From: Achromobacter marplatensis
Lineage (GTDB): Bacteria > Pseudomonadota > Gammaproteobacteria > Burkholderiales > Burkholderiaceae_B
NCBI RefSeq assembly: GCF_002209535.1
Contig: NZ_NJIG01000022.1
Location: 1-64,000 of the forward strand
Length of the DNA stretch: 64,000 nucleotides
Reading direction: 5' to 3'
This document shows, in pieces, positions 16,175-24,123 of this stretch (position 1 is the stretch's first letter; each line of letters begins with the position of its first letter). Position numbers and translations under genes: made by a program. The notes beneath the pieces are model-generated. The model searched no databases and had not been told where the DNA came from. It was given only the letters and a program-made list of their open reading frames with translations.

Positions 16175-18055
16175 TCACAGGAAACCGATCGAGAACCAGG
16201 GGAAGGCGGCGACGACAATCAACCCGACCAGCAGCGCGGCGATGTAACCCCAGATCGGGCCGATGCCCTCGTTGGGGTCGACGCGGCTGATGGCGCAGGC
16301 GCCGTAGTAGCCCACTCCGAAGGGCGGCGCGAACAGGCCGATGCCCATGGCGAAGATGACGACCATCGCGTAGTGCACTTCATGCACGCCGGCCTGCACC
16401 GCGATCGGGAACAGCAGCGGCCCGAACAGCACGATGGCGGGAATGCCTTCCAAGACGCTGCCCAGGATGATGAAGGCGACGATGGACACGGCCAGGAAAC
16501 CGTAGCTGCCGCCGGGCATGCCGGCCATCAGGCGGGCCAGGTCGCCCGAAAAGCCCGATTGCGTCAGCGCCCAGGCCATGGCGGTGGCGCAGCCCACGAT
16601 CAGCATGATGGCGCCGGACAGCGAGGCCGTTTCGATCAGCATGGGCCGCAAGCGCGCCCAGTCGAAACGCCGGTAGATCAGGATGCCAATCACGGCGGAA
16701 TACACGATGCCGATGGTCGATACTTCGGTGGCCGTGGCCACCCCTTCAACGACCGCGGCGCGGATCACGAAGGGCAGGGCGACGGCGGGCAGGGCGATGA
16801 CGAAGAAGTGGCCGATTTCCTTCGCGCTGAAACGTTGCGCCAGGCTCAGATCTTCCTTGCGGTAGCGCCACCACACCACCGAACACAGCGCCAGGCCCAG
16901 TACCACCGCGGGTAAGAGACCACCCGTGAACAGCGCGGCGATGGACACGCCGGTGACCGACCCGATCGTGATCAGCACGATGGACGGCGGAATGGTCTCG
17001 GTCTGCGCGCCCGTGGCCGACAGCAGCGCCACCAGGTCGCCCGGTTTGGCGCCGCGCTTCTGCATTTCCGGGAACAGCACGGGCGCGATGGCCGCCATGT
17101 CGGCGATCTTCGAGCCCGAGATGCCCGACACCAGGTACATGGCGCCGATCAACACATAGGACAGGCCGCCGCGCACGTGCCCCAGCATGCTGGCCAGGAA
17201 CTGGATCATGGCGCGCGCCATGCCCGTCATCTCGATCAGCGAGCCCAGGAAGATGAAGAGCGGCACCGCCAGCAGCATCAGGTGCGACATGCCTTCGTCC
17301 AGCCGGCCGACCATGACCTCCATCGGCGTATTGGTGGTCAGCGCCAGATACGAAAACGTCGCCAGCGCGAACGAGAACGCGATGGGCACGCCCGAGAACA
17401 CGGTGGCGGCCACGATGCCGACGAAAAAGATCACCAGGTTGATCTTGCCCAGCCCCTTGAAGAGCGGCTGCGCCAACCAGAACACGGCTACCACCACGGC
17501 CACCCCCGCCAGCGCCATCAGCACTTGCGGCAGCGGCTGGGTGCGCAACAGGCGCAGCACGGCCACCACGGCCATCAGGCCCATGCCCACCGGAATGGCT
17601 GACGCGCGCCACGCGTTGCTGAGTTCCAGCGCCGGGGTGATGATGAAGTGTTCTTCGTGGGCGTACTCGATCGCGGGCGCCAGGATCAGGATCAAAAACG
17701 CCAGCGACGCGGCCAGCGCCACGGTTTCCAGCTGCGCGCGGCGCGCCGGGCTGACGTTGTTGACCAGCGCCGTCATGCGCATGTGCTCGCCGCGCCGCAG
17801 GGCCACGACGGCGCCCAGCATCGACAGCCACAGGAACAGGATGGAGGCGAGCTCGTCGGACCAGACCAGCGGGCTATGGAACGCGTAGCGTGCGACCACG
17901 CCGGCGAACAGCACGAAGATCTCGATCAGCACGATGGCGGCGGCGGCGTGCTCGACCACACAGCCCAGCGCGCTGTCCAGCGCGCCGGCGGCCCGGCGCA
18001 AGGGATTGGCCGGCAGCACCGGGGCCGCGGCGTGGGGGGCGGACAGGGAGGACAT
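16175..18055 (-). CDS. Fused TRAP transporter permease (DctQ-DctM)
   Basis: A 626-residue integral membrane protein. Residues 1-180 are a DctQ-like small subunit of four helices, with A-R-Y-A-F-H-S-P-L-V-W-S-D-E-L typical of that family. The rest is the large DctM subunit of about 12 helices, including G-S-K-I-A-D-M-A-A-I-A-P and A-P-P-F-G-V-G-Y-Y. Fusion of the two subunits is common in this transporter class. It uses the sodium gradient to import substrate delivered by the periplasmic receptor encoded directly upstream (9-bp gap). The downstream enzymes suggest the cargo is a sugar acid. Start at the ATG at 18055 with a GAGGT-like site. Confidence 0.9.
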   Translation of the reverse strand: MSSLSAPHAAAPVLPANPLRRAAGALDSALGCVVEHAAAAIVLIEIFVLFAGVVARYAFHSPLVWSDELASILFLWLSMLGAVVALRRGEHMRMTALVNNVSPARRAQLETVALAASLAFLILILAPAIEYAHEEHFIITPALELSNAWRASAIPVGMGLMAVVAVLRLLRTQPLPQVLMALAGVAVVVAVFWLAQPLFKGLGKINLVIFFVGIVAATVFSGVPIAFSFALATFSYLALTTNTPMEVMVGRLDEGMSHLMLLAVPLFIFLGSLIEMTGMARAMIQFLASMLGHVRGGLSYVLIGAMYLVSGISGSKIADMAAIAPVLFPEMQKRGAKPGDLVALLSATGAQTETIPPSIVLITIGSVTGVSIAALFTGGLLPAVVLGLALCSVVWWRYRKEDLSLAQRFSAKEIGHFFVIALPAVALPFVIRAAVVEGVATATEVSTIGIVYSAVIGILIYRRFDWARLRPMLIETASLSGAIMLIVGCATAMAWALTQSGFSGDLARLMAGMPGGSYGFLAVSIVAFIILGSVLEGIPAIVLFGPLLFPIAVQAGVHEVHYAMVVIFAMGIGLFAPPFGVGYYGACAISRVDPNEGIGPIWGYIAALLVGLIVVAAFPWFSIGFL

Positions 18056-18064
18056 GGTGCGACC

Positions 18065-19084
18065 TCAGGCCAGCTTGCCGACGCTTTGTTCCAGCAGCGA
18101 CCAGGCTTCGTTGCCGAAACGGCCTTGCCATTCCTTGTAGAAGCCGGCGGTACGCAACTGTTCGCGGAAGCTGTCGGCGGCCGGCTGGTTGAAGAGCAGA
18201 CCCTTGGCTTCCAGATCGGACTGCACCGAGGCGTTGAGCTTCTTGATGTCTTCGCGTTGCGCCAGGCCGGCTTCGTTGATGCCGCGCGCGACGATCGTCT
18301 TCAAGTCTTCCGGCAGGCCTTCCCACATGCGGCCGTTGGCGATGAACCAGTAGCCGTCCCAGATGTGGTTGGTCAGTGAGCAGTACTTCTGCACTTCGTA
18401 GAGTTTGGCGACCTGGATGATGGGCAGCGGGTTTTCCTGCGCGTCCACCACCTTGGTCTGCAACGACGAATACACCTCGCTGAACTGCAGGCTGGCGGGC
18501 GCGGCGCCCAGGCCCTTGAACATGGAGATCGGCAGCGAACTGACCGGCACGCGGATCTTCAGGCCATTCATGTCGGCGGCGGAGGCGACAGGCGCCTTGC
18601 TGCTGGTGGTCTGGCGAAAGCCGTTGTCCCACATCTTTTCAAACGCGTAGAGCTTGCGCTGCGCGATGGCGGCGCGTACGTGCGCGCCCAGCGCGCCGTC
18701 CATGGCGCCCCAGACCTGGTTGTAGTCCTTGAAGGCGAAGCCGACGGCGTTGATGGCGGCCACCGGCACCAGCGTAGCGATGACCAGCGCCGACGGCGTG
18801 AAGAAGTCGATGCCGCCCGAGCGCACTTGCGCCAGCATGTCGGTGTCGCCGCCCAGCTGATTATTCGGGAAGATCTTGATGTCCACGCGGCCGTTGCTTT
18901 CTTTCAGGATGCGTTCGGCGGCTTCCTGGGCGCGGATGTTCAGCGGATGCGTGACCGGCAGGTTGTTGCCGTATTTCAGCGTGTAGTCGGCGGCGCGCGC
19001 AATCAGCGGGAATCCGCCAGCCAGGGCCACGGCGGGAACGGCGCAAAGGCGGCGCAGGGCACTGCGGCGTGTCAGCAGCTTCAT
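18065..19084 (-). CDS. TRAP transporter periplasmic receptor (DctP family)
   Basis: The protein is 339 residues from the ATG at 19084, with GGAGA upstream; an ATG four codons earlier lacks spacing for that site. The N-terminus has R-R-S-A-L-R-R and a hydrophobic stretch ending A-R-A, compatible with a Sec or possibly Tat signal. The mature part shows DctP features: L-K-Y-G-N-N-L-P-V-T-H-P, a G-L-K-I-R-V-P-V strand carrying the substrate-binding Arg, and V-V-D-A-Q-E-N-P. It is the first gene of the operon of TRAP permease, VOC protein, RuBisCO-like protein and kinase, and is divergent from the LacI-type regulator. A 20-bp repeat lies just upstream, between it and the regulator. Confidence 0.9.
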   Translation of the reverse strand: MKLLTRRSALRRLCAVPAVALAGGFPLIARAADYTLKYGNNLPVTHPLNIRAQEAAERILKESNGRVDIKIFPNNQLGGDTDMLAQVRSGGIDFFTPSALVIATLVPVAAINAVGFAFKDYNQVWGAMDGALGAHVRAAIAQRKLYAFEKMWDNGFRQTTSSKAPVASAADMNGLKIRVPVSSLPISMFKGLGAAPASLQFSEVYSSLQTKVVDAQENPLPIIQVAKLYEVQKYCSLTNHIWDGYWFIANGRMWEGLPEDLKTIVARGINEAGLAQREDIKKLNASVQSDLEAKGLLFNQPAADSFREQLRTAGFYKEWQGRFGNEAWSLLEQSVGKLA

Positions 19085-19104
19085 GGTTGTCTCCATAATC
19101 GTAT

Positions 19105-19124
19105 TTATGATGTTTTTTGATGTG
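19105..19124. promoter_or_regulatory. Operator-like repeat, copy 1 (upstream of the TRAP receptor)
   Basis: TTATGATGTTTTTTGATGTG matches copy 2 at 19195-19214 in 18 of 20 positions, in the same orientation. It lies 21 bp before the receptor gene start. Two copies framing a divergent promoter region suggest binding sites for the neighbouring LacI-type regulator, but the units are direct and not clearly palindromic, so this is inference. Confidence 0.45.
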
Positions 19125-19194
19125 CCACAAAAACGCCAATCCCATGCGGCAGTGTGGACAATAGTGAATAGGCGGTAATATCGTCAAACCTTAT

Positions 19195-19214
19195 TCATGA
19201 TGGTTTTTGATGTG
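19195..19214. promoter_or_regulatory. Operator-like repeat, copy 2 (over the lacI-type start)
   Basis: TCATGATGGTTTTTGATGTG is the second copy of the 20-bp repeat at 19105-19124. It covers the first codons of the LacI-type gene if translation begins at the ATG at 19197. This makes the GTG at 19212 a possible true start, with the repeat acting as a regulatory site before it. Confidence 0.45.
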
Positions 19215-20258
19215 AATAAAACTGCCCCCGAACGCAAGCTCGCCCGCCTGGCCGACGTAGCCGCGCGCGCCGGCGTGTCCACCGCCACGGCCGACCGCGT
19301 GCTGAACCGCCGGCCCGGCGTGCGCGCCAATACTGCGCAAAAGGTCTTCAAGGCCGCCCTCGAACTGGATTACCTGCCCGAACAGGAACTGGGTGCGGCG
19401 GCCCCGGCCGAACCGATGCGGCTGGTGTTCCTGCTGCCGCGCGGCAGCAACCGCTACCTGCGCATGCTGGGCGACACCGTCAGCTACGCGCACGAGCACT
19501 TCGGGCCGCTGAACGCCAAGTGCCAGATCGAATACGTGGAAAGCTTCAACCCCGACGCCCTGGCGCAGGCGCTGGCCAAGCACGCCAAGCGGGCCGACGG
19601 CATCGCCTTCATGGCGCTGGAGCACCCGGTGGTGCGCGAAGCCGTCAACACCTTGGCGCGGCAGGGCGTGCCGACGGTCACGCTGATTTCCGATCTGGCC
19701 AACAGCGCGCGCACGGCCTATGTGGGGCTGGACAACCGCGCCGCGGGCCGCACGGCCGGCTACCTGATCGCGCGCTTCATCGGGTCGCGCGCGGCGCATG
19801 TGGCGCTGATCGCCGGTTCGCGCCACTACCGCGCCCACGAAGAGCGCGAAAGCGGTTTTCTGCAGTTGTACGCCGAGCAGTTCCAGGCCATGCAGGTGGT
19901 GGACCTGCGTGAAGGCTATGACGATGCCCAACGCAACTACGAACAGACGCGCCAGTTGCTGGAGCAATATCCCAATCTGGCGGGCATCTACAACATTGGC
20001 GGCGCATCCGACGGCGTGGCGCGGGCGTTGAAAGAGGCGGGCCAGCAGCACCGGGTGGTGTTCATCGGCCACGGCTTGACGCCTGACACCCGGTCCTTGC
20101 TGATCGACGGCACGATGGACGCCGTCATCACGCAAAGCCCGATGGAGGCGTTGATGAGCTGCGTGCGCATCTTCTGCAACCTGCGCGACAAGCGCAGCCC
20201 GATGAACGGCGTGGAGCTGGCGCGCAGCCAGGTGATTTTCCGCGAGAACCTGCCGTAG
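19197..20258 (+). CDS. LacI-family transcriptional regulator
   Basis: A protein of about 353 residues. The N-terminal helix-turn-helix reads L-A-D-V-A-A-R-A-G-V-S-T-A-T-A-D-R-V-L-N, followed by a hinge and a periplasmic-binding-protein-like sensor domain from about residue 65 that ends in a D-A-V-I-T-Q-S-P region. Sensor domains of this type bind small sugars or sugar acids. The gene is divergent from the sugar-acid transport and catabolic operon and very likely controls it. Start choice is uncertain: ATG at 19197, ATG at 19200 or GTG at 19212. None has a clear Shine-Dalgarno. Confidence 0.88.
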   Translation: MMVFDVNKTAPERKLARLADVAARAGVSTATADRVLNRRPGVRANTAQKVFKAALELDYLPEQELGAAAPAEPMRLVFLLPRGSNRYLRMLGDTVSYAHEHFGPLNAKCQIEYVESFNPDALAQALAKHAKRADGIAFMALEHPVVREAVNTLARQGVPTVTLISDLANSARTAYVGLDNRAAGRTAGYLIARFIGSRAAHVALIAGSRHYRAHEERESGFLQLYAEQFQAMQVVDLREGYDDAQRNYEQTRQLLEQYPNLAGIYNIGGASDGVARALKEAGQQHRVVFIGHGLTPDTRSLLIDGTMDAVITQSPMEALMSCVRIFCNLRDKRSPMNGVELARSQVIFRENLP

Positions 20259-20298
20259 TCCGTGCGGGGTCTCGCATCCGTCCATTTATTGCTTGCGT

Positions 20299-20320
20299 TT
20301 TAACTGCCTAGGCAGATAAA
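20299..20320. promoter_or_regulatory. Palindromic MarR-type operator upstream of marR
   Basis: TTTAACTGCCTAGGCAGATAAA is an inverted repeat around CTGCCTAGGCAG with one mismatched pair. The same core recurs before the MFS gene at 20867-20884. The position 37 bp before the MarR start suggests autorepression. Confidence 0.65.
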
Positions 20321-20356
20321 ATTCGCCAATCGACCTCAAGCGGCTTGAAGGCAACC

Positions 20357-20812
20357 ATGTCCCCCGTCAAACCTACCGTGCTGGACCGTTTCCATACCGG
20401 CGAACTCGGCTTCATGGTGACGTCGGTGCGCAACAGCATCCACGAGGCCCTGGAACGCGAATTGGCCCCGTTCGAACTCACGACGCCGCAGTACGTGGTG
20501 CTGAACTGCCTGGCCAAGGGCTGGGGCCGCACGCTTAGCGACTTTTGCCGGGTGCTGGCGTATGACTCGGGCGCCATGACCCGGCTGCTGGACCGCATCG
20601 TGGCCAAGGGCTTCATTCGCCGCGTGGAAAACGAAGCCGACCGACGCAGCTATCTGATCGAACTGACCGAACAGGGGCAGGCCGCGTTGCCGCAAGCGCT
20701 TGCCGCGGCCGAGGTCGCCATGCAGCGTCTGTTGGCCGGGTTTTCGGAAGGCGATGCCGAGACCTTGCACAAGCTGCTGTCGCGCCTGCTCGTCAATGCT
20801 GCCGCGGACTGA
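20357..20812 (+). CDS. MarR-family transcriptional regulator
   Basis: The protein is 151 residues from the ATG at 20357, which has GAAGG five bases upstream; a TTG four codons earlier is less likely. The winged helix-turn-helix is clear: L-T-T-P-Q-Y-V-V-L-N-C-L, then S-G-A-M-T-R-L-L-D-R-I-V-A-K-G-F-I and the wing E-N-E-A-D-R-R-S-Y. This is the dimeric MarR/EmrR type that represses efflux genes until a phenolic or drug-like ligand binds. Matching palindromes upstream of this gene and of the MFS pump gene behind it indicate that it represses both. A terminator separates the two genes, so each probably has its own promoter. Confidence 0.9.
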   Translation: MSPVKPTVLDRFHTGELGFMVTSVRNSIHEALERELAPFELTTPQYVVLNCLAKGWGRTLSDFCRVLAYDSGAMTRLLDRIVAKGFIRRVENEADRRSYLIELTEQGQAALPQALAAAEVAMQRLLAGFSEGDAETLHKLLSRLLVNAAAD

Positions 20813-20830
20813 CATTACCGGCTGACACCA

Positions 20831-20859
20831 CTGGCTGACATCGCCAGCCGCTTTTTTTT
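20831..20859 (+). terminator. Rho-independent terminator after marR
   Basis: The stem GGCTG/CAGCC (20833-20837 with 20845-20849) is followed by GC and eight T. It lies 18 bp past the MarR stop and uncouples the regulator from the pump gene. Confidence 0.7.
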
Positions 20860-20866
20860 AATCATT

Positions 20867-20884
20867 TATCTGCCTAGGCATATA
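20867..20884. promoter_or_regulatory. Palindromic MarR-type operator upstream of the MFS pump
   Basis: TATCTGCCTAGGCATATA repeats the core of the site before marR. It lies 38 bp before the pump start, where a repressor would block transcription. Confidence 0.65.
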
Positions 20885-20922
20885 CGGCCTGGGCATGGAT
20901 AGACGTTTACCGTACCGCCGCC

Positions 20923-22455
20923 ATGAGTGCTACCCAACCCCCGGTCCCGCCCGCCTTGCTGATGACGATCGGCGCGCTGACCCTCGTCGATTTCCTGCAG
21001 AACGGCATGGTCACGTTTGCCGCCGCGCCCATCATGGGCGAGATCGGCGCCAGCCCCGAGGAATACACCACGGTGGCCGTCATCTACGCCTGCGTCGCCG
21101 TGGTGCTGATTGCGTTGCAGGGGTGGCTGGTGCATCACCTGGGTTTGCGCCGCTACCTGCTGGCCTCACTGGGCGCCGCAGCAGCGGGCGCGTTGGTGTG
21201 TGCGTTGTCGTTGAGCGAGGCGGGTTTTCTGCTGGGCAGGGTGCTGATGGCCACGGGGTGCGCCGCCATGCTGACTTCGTCGCGGCTGACCGTGAACCTG
21301 ATCCCGCCAGGGCCTGCGCGGTTCCACGGCATCAAGGCGCTGGCGACGGGCCTGTGCACGGGCACGGCGCTGGCGCCTTGGCTGGCCTCGCTGGCCGTCG
21401 AGCATGACGGCTGGCCACTGATGTTCTGGCTGGTGGCCATGTTGTCGCTGCTGGCAATGATCCCGGTAGCTTTGTCCATGCCGGGAAAGGAAGGCGGCGC
21501 CACGGTGGCCGGGCAGGCGCGCCTGGCGCCGATCGCCGCACTGGGGTTGGGCAGTTTCCTGGTGTTGCATGCGTTGCAGCGGTCCTATTACGACTTTTTC
21601 AGCGACCGGCATCTGCTTGTGCTGTTCGCGTTGGCGGGGCTGGCCGCGTTGGCGTATTTCGTGTGGTCGGAAACGCGCACGGGCGCGCCGCTGCTCAAGC
21701 TGGGCGGCATGAAAGAGGTGCGCTTCCTGAGCGGCCTGGCGCTCTTCATGTTCTGCTATCTGATGCTGGGCGCCAACGGCTATCTGGTGCCCCTGATGCT
21801 GCAGCGCGCGCTGGGCCATTCCTGGGCCAACACGGGCGTGTTCTTTGCGATGGGGCTGGGCGCCGGCGTGCTGACTTTTGCGGTGATGTCGCAGCTGCTC
21901 CCCCGCTGGCCGTCGCCGCGCAAGTTCTTCGTTGCAGGGTTCCTGGCGCTGGCGGCGTTCGGCGTCCTGATGTCGCGCCTGTCGCCCACGGCCAACGCCT
22001 GGACGGACGTGTTGCCCGCGCTGGCCTGCTACGGCGTGTTCATCATGATCGTCATGCCTGCCACGGCCATGAACACCTTCACGGGGCTGACCCACGACCC
22101 CGCCGTCTTCGCCCATGCGCAGCAGGTGAAGAACATGTTGGCGCAGGTGGGACAGGCGCTCGGCATCATGCTGGCGACCGTGGGGCAGCAGTGGCTGACG
22201 TCCGAGCACTACAACGTGCTGCAAGATAGCATCGCCACGGGCAACGCCAATTTTGAAGCGGCCAAGGCACAGCTCAGCAGCGTGTACGCCACGGTGGCGG
22301 ATCCCGCGCAGGCGCAGCAGATGGCCATGGCCCATATCTCGCAAATGCTGAATCAGCAATCGGTGCTGTTGGCGAATCTGGATCATTTCCGGGTGCTGGC
22401 CGTGCTGGCGGTGGCCGGCGTCCTGGTCAGCCTGACGCAGCGGGTGTTCCGGTAG
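20923..22455 (+). CDS. MFS drug efflux transporter, DHA2-like 14-helix type
   Basis: A 510-residue inner-membrane protein with about 14 hydrophobic segments, the length typical of the 14-helix DHA2 drug:proton antiporters. Markers include L-V-D-F-L-Q-N-G in helix 1, the loop G-W-L-V-H-H-L-G-L-R-R after helix 2, and G-R-V-L-M-A-T-G-C-A in helix 4. The C-terminal part carries a long soluble stretch (residues about 430-480) before the last helix, also usual for this group. It is regulated together with the MarR gene in front of it. The substrate is unknown; toxic organics or antibiotics are likely. Convergent with nasR. Confidence 0.85.
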   Translation: MSATQPPVPPALLMTIGALTLVDFLQNGMVTFAAAPIMGEIGASPEEYTTVAVIYACVAVVLIALQGWLVHHLGLRRYLLASLGAAAAGALVCALSLSEAGFLLGRVLMATGCAAMLTSSRLTVNLIPPGPARFHGIKALATGLCTGTALAPWLASLAVEHDGWPLMFWLVAMLSLLAMIPVALSMPGKEGGATVAGQARLAPIAALGLGSFLVLHALQRSYYDFFSDRHLLVLFALAGLAALAYFVWSETRTGAPLLKLGGMKEVRFLSGLALFMFCYLMLGANGYLVPLMLQRALGHSWANTGVFFAMGLGAGVLTFAVMSQLLPRWPSPRKFFVAGFLALAAFGVLMSRLSPTANAWTDVLPALACYGVFIMIVMPATAMNTFTGLTHDPAVFAHAQQVKNMLAQVGQALGIMLATVGQQWLTSEHYNVLQDSIATGNANFEAAKAQLSSVYATVADPAQAQQMAMAHISQMLNQQSVLLANLDHFRVLAVLAVAGVLVSLTQRVFR

Positions 22456-22491
22456 GCGCGCGCGTCAATTGCCGTCCAACTGGCCGCCCAA

Positions 22492-23763
22492 CTAGCCGCC
22501 TGACTGACTGCCCAATTGGCCGATCACCTGGCGCGCCACGTCCGCCAGCGCCAGGCCGGCGTCCATCGCGGCGCGTTGCAGGCGTTCATGCGCGGCTTGC
22601 TCGGTCAGGCCGTAATGGCTGATCAGCAACAGCTTGGCGCGGTCGATGCGCTTTTTTTCGTCCAGCGCGCCGCGCACGGCGTTCAGCGCGTCGTCGGTGC
22701 GCTGCAGGCGCAGCGTCTGTTCACGCATCATGTCCAGGATCGACCGCTTCAATTCACTGCCCACGCCGTCCGGGGGCGGCGTATCGACGACGCGGCTTTG
22801 CACGCTGTACAGCATGCTGGGCGCGCGGCCGCTGGCATGGTCGGCATAGCGGCTTAGCAGCAGGCGGCGGTCGTTCAGCTCTTGGCGGGTCTCGGCGATG
22901 CGCCGGTTGCATTGCTGGGCCAATGCTTCGGCCAGCAGGCTTTCGACGTCGCGCATGGCATCGATGCGCGCGGTGCTCAGGTTGAACCACAGCTCGGCCA
23001 GGGTGCCCTCCACGCGTTGTTCGCTGGAGGTGTGCTGCGCCATGTCGCGCATGCGCTGCACGGGCGGGTCTTGCTGCTGGAGTTCGGCCCAGCATTGCAG
23101 CGCGGCGCCTTCCGCATAGTGGGCATAGGTATCGAAGCTGCGCCGCTGGTTGGCGGCCAGGCCCAGCATGCGTGCTTTCTGGGTGTCGGTGAAATATCCG
23201 GCGGTAAAGCCCGTCACGCCGCAGGCGCGTTCCTGGCCGCTCAATTCCTTGCCCTGCATGAAGTTCAGCAGCGCCACCAGGATGCGGGTCACGCCTGGAT
23301 CCAGCGCCGAATCGGCCGCTTCGAAGACCACGGCCAGCAGGCTGCCGATCACCTGGGTGAAGCGCGAATCGGCATCCTCGACGGGCACGGATCGGTCGCG
23401 GACGTGCCGGCGCAGCGCGGGCAGCTCATCCAGGCGGAACAGGGCGAAGGCGATGCAGTTGAGCAGGCGCGCGCGGCCGCTGCCCTGCGCGCTGTCGGCG
23501 GCTTCGCCGTCCAGGAACTGGCGTGCCTGCGCCTCGACGCTTTCGGCGTCCTGGCTTAGGCCGGCCAGGGTGGGTTGCAGGCGGCCCGGCGGGCTGCACA
23601 GCGTCAGGTTGGAGTAACCGCGCTCTTTTTGCAGCGCGTGCACGAGCGCACTGATGCGCACCACCAATTCGCAGGTGCCCGCCAGGGCCTCCAGGCCCTG
23701 GAGTTCACTGCGCCGGGCGGCCAGGAGGAAGCGCAACGGCGGCGGCAGGTGGCGCTCGGTCAT
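22492..23763 (-). CDS. nasR: NasR-like nitrate/nitrite-sensing ANTAR antiterminator
   Basis: A 423-residue cytoplasmic regulator. Residues about 40-290 form an all-helical NIT sensor domain (A-L-Q-K-E-R-G-Y-S-N, F-T-A-G-Y-F-T-D-T-Q). The C-terminus is an ANTAR RNA-binding domain: R-G-A-L-D-E-K-K-R-I-D-R-A-K, then L-T-E-Q-A-A-H-E-R-L-Q-R-A-A-M-D. In Klebsiella NasR, nitrate or nitrite releases the ANTAR domain to bind two leader hairpins and prevent termination. The gene ends the nirB-nirD operon (6-bp gap), and the nirB leader here has the matching hairpin and terminator, so it probably controls its own operon. Confidence 0.85.
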   Translation of the reverse strand: MTERHLPPPLRFLLAARRSELQGLEALAGTCELVVRISALVHALQKERGYSNLTLCSPPGRLQPTLAGLSQDAESVEAQARQFLDGEAADSAQGSGRARLLNCIAFALFRLDELPALRRHVRDRSVPVEDADSRFTQVIGSLLAVVFEAADSALDPGVTRILVALLNFMQGKELSGQERACGVTGFTAGYFTDTQKARMLGLAANQRRSFDTYAHYAEGAALQCWAELQQQDPPVQRMRDMAQHTSSEQRVEGTLAELWFNLSTARIDAMRDVESLLAEALAQQCNRRIAETRQELNDRRLLLSRYADHASGRAPSMLYSVQSRVVDTPPPDGVGSELKRSILDMMREQTLRLQRTDDALNAVRGALDEKKRIDRAKLLLISHYGLTEQAAHERLQRAAMDAGLALADVARQVIGQLGSQSGG

Positions 23764-23769
23764 GGCGGG

Positions 23770-24123
23770 TCAGGCGATTTCCACGGCGTCGCCGGCAAAG
23801 CGCGCTTGCCAGGTGCGCAGCTGCTGCTCGGGAAACTGCACGCAGCTGCCGTCGGCCAGCCGGAAGTGTTGCTTGTACAGCGGCGAGGCCACCACCAGTT
23901 CGCCACCGATATGACCGACCAGACCGCGGCCGATGACGTTTGCGCCCGATTTCGGATCGCGGTTTTCGATGGCGTACAAGTCGGGGCCTTCGGCGCCGGG
24001 CAGGTAGAACAAGGCGATCTGTTCGCCATCTACCAGCACGACGACGCCGGACTGGGCTACCAGATCCTGCCGCGTGCAGACGGGACGCCAGGAGCGGGAA
24101 GGGGCGAGGGCGGGAGCGTTCAT
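23770..24123 (-). CDS. nirD: Nitrite reductase [NAD(P)H] small subunit
   Basis: The protein is 117 residues from the ATG at 24123, which shares one base with the nirB stop. Longer frames upstream belong to nirB shadows. It has the Rieske-like fold of NirD: W-R-P-V-C ... G-V-V-V-L-V-D-G-E-Q-I-A-L-F-Y, then Y-A-I-E-N-R-D-P, V-V-A-S-P-L-Y-K-Q-H-F and a closing W-Q-A-R. It lacks the Cys-His pairs of true Rieske proteins, as is normal for NirD. With NirB it forms the cytoplasmic NADH-dependent enzyme that reduces nitrite to ammonium. Confidence 0.92.
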   Translation of the reverse strand: MNAPALAPSRSWRPVCTRQDLVAQSGVVVLVDGEQIALFYLPGAEGPDLYAIENRDPKSGANVIGRGLVGHIGGELVVASPLYKQHFRLADGSCVQFPEQQLRTWQARFAGDAVEIA

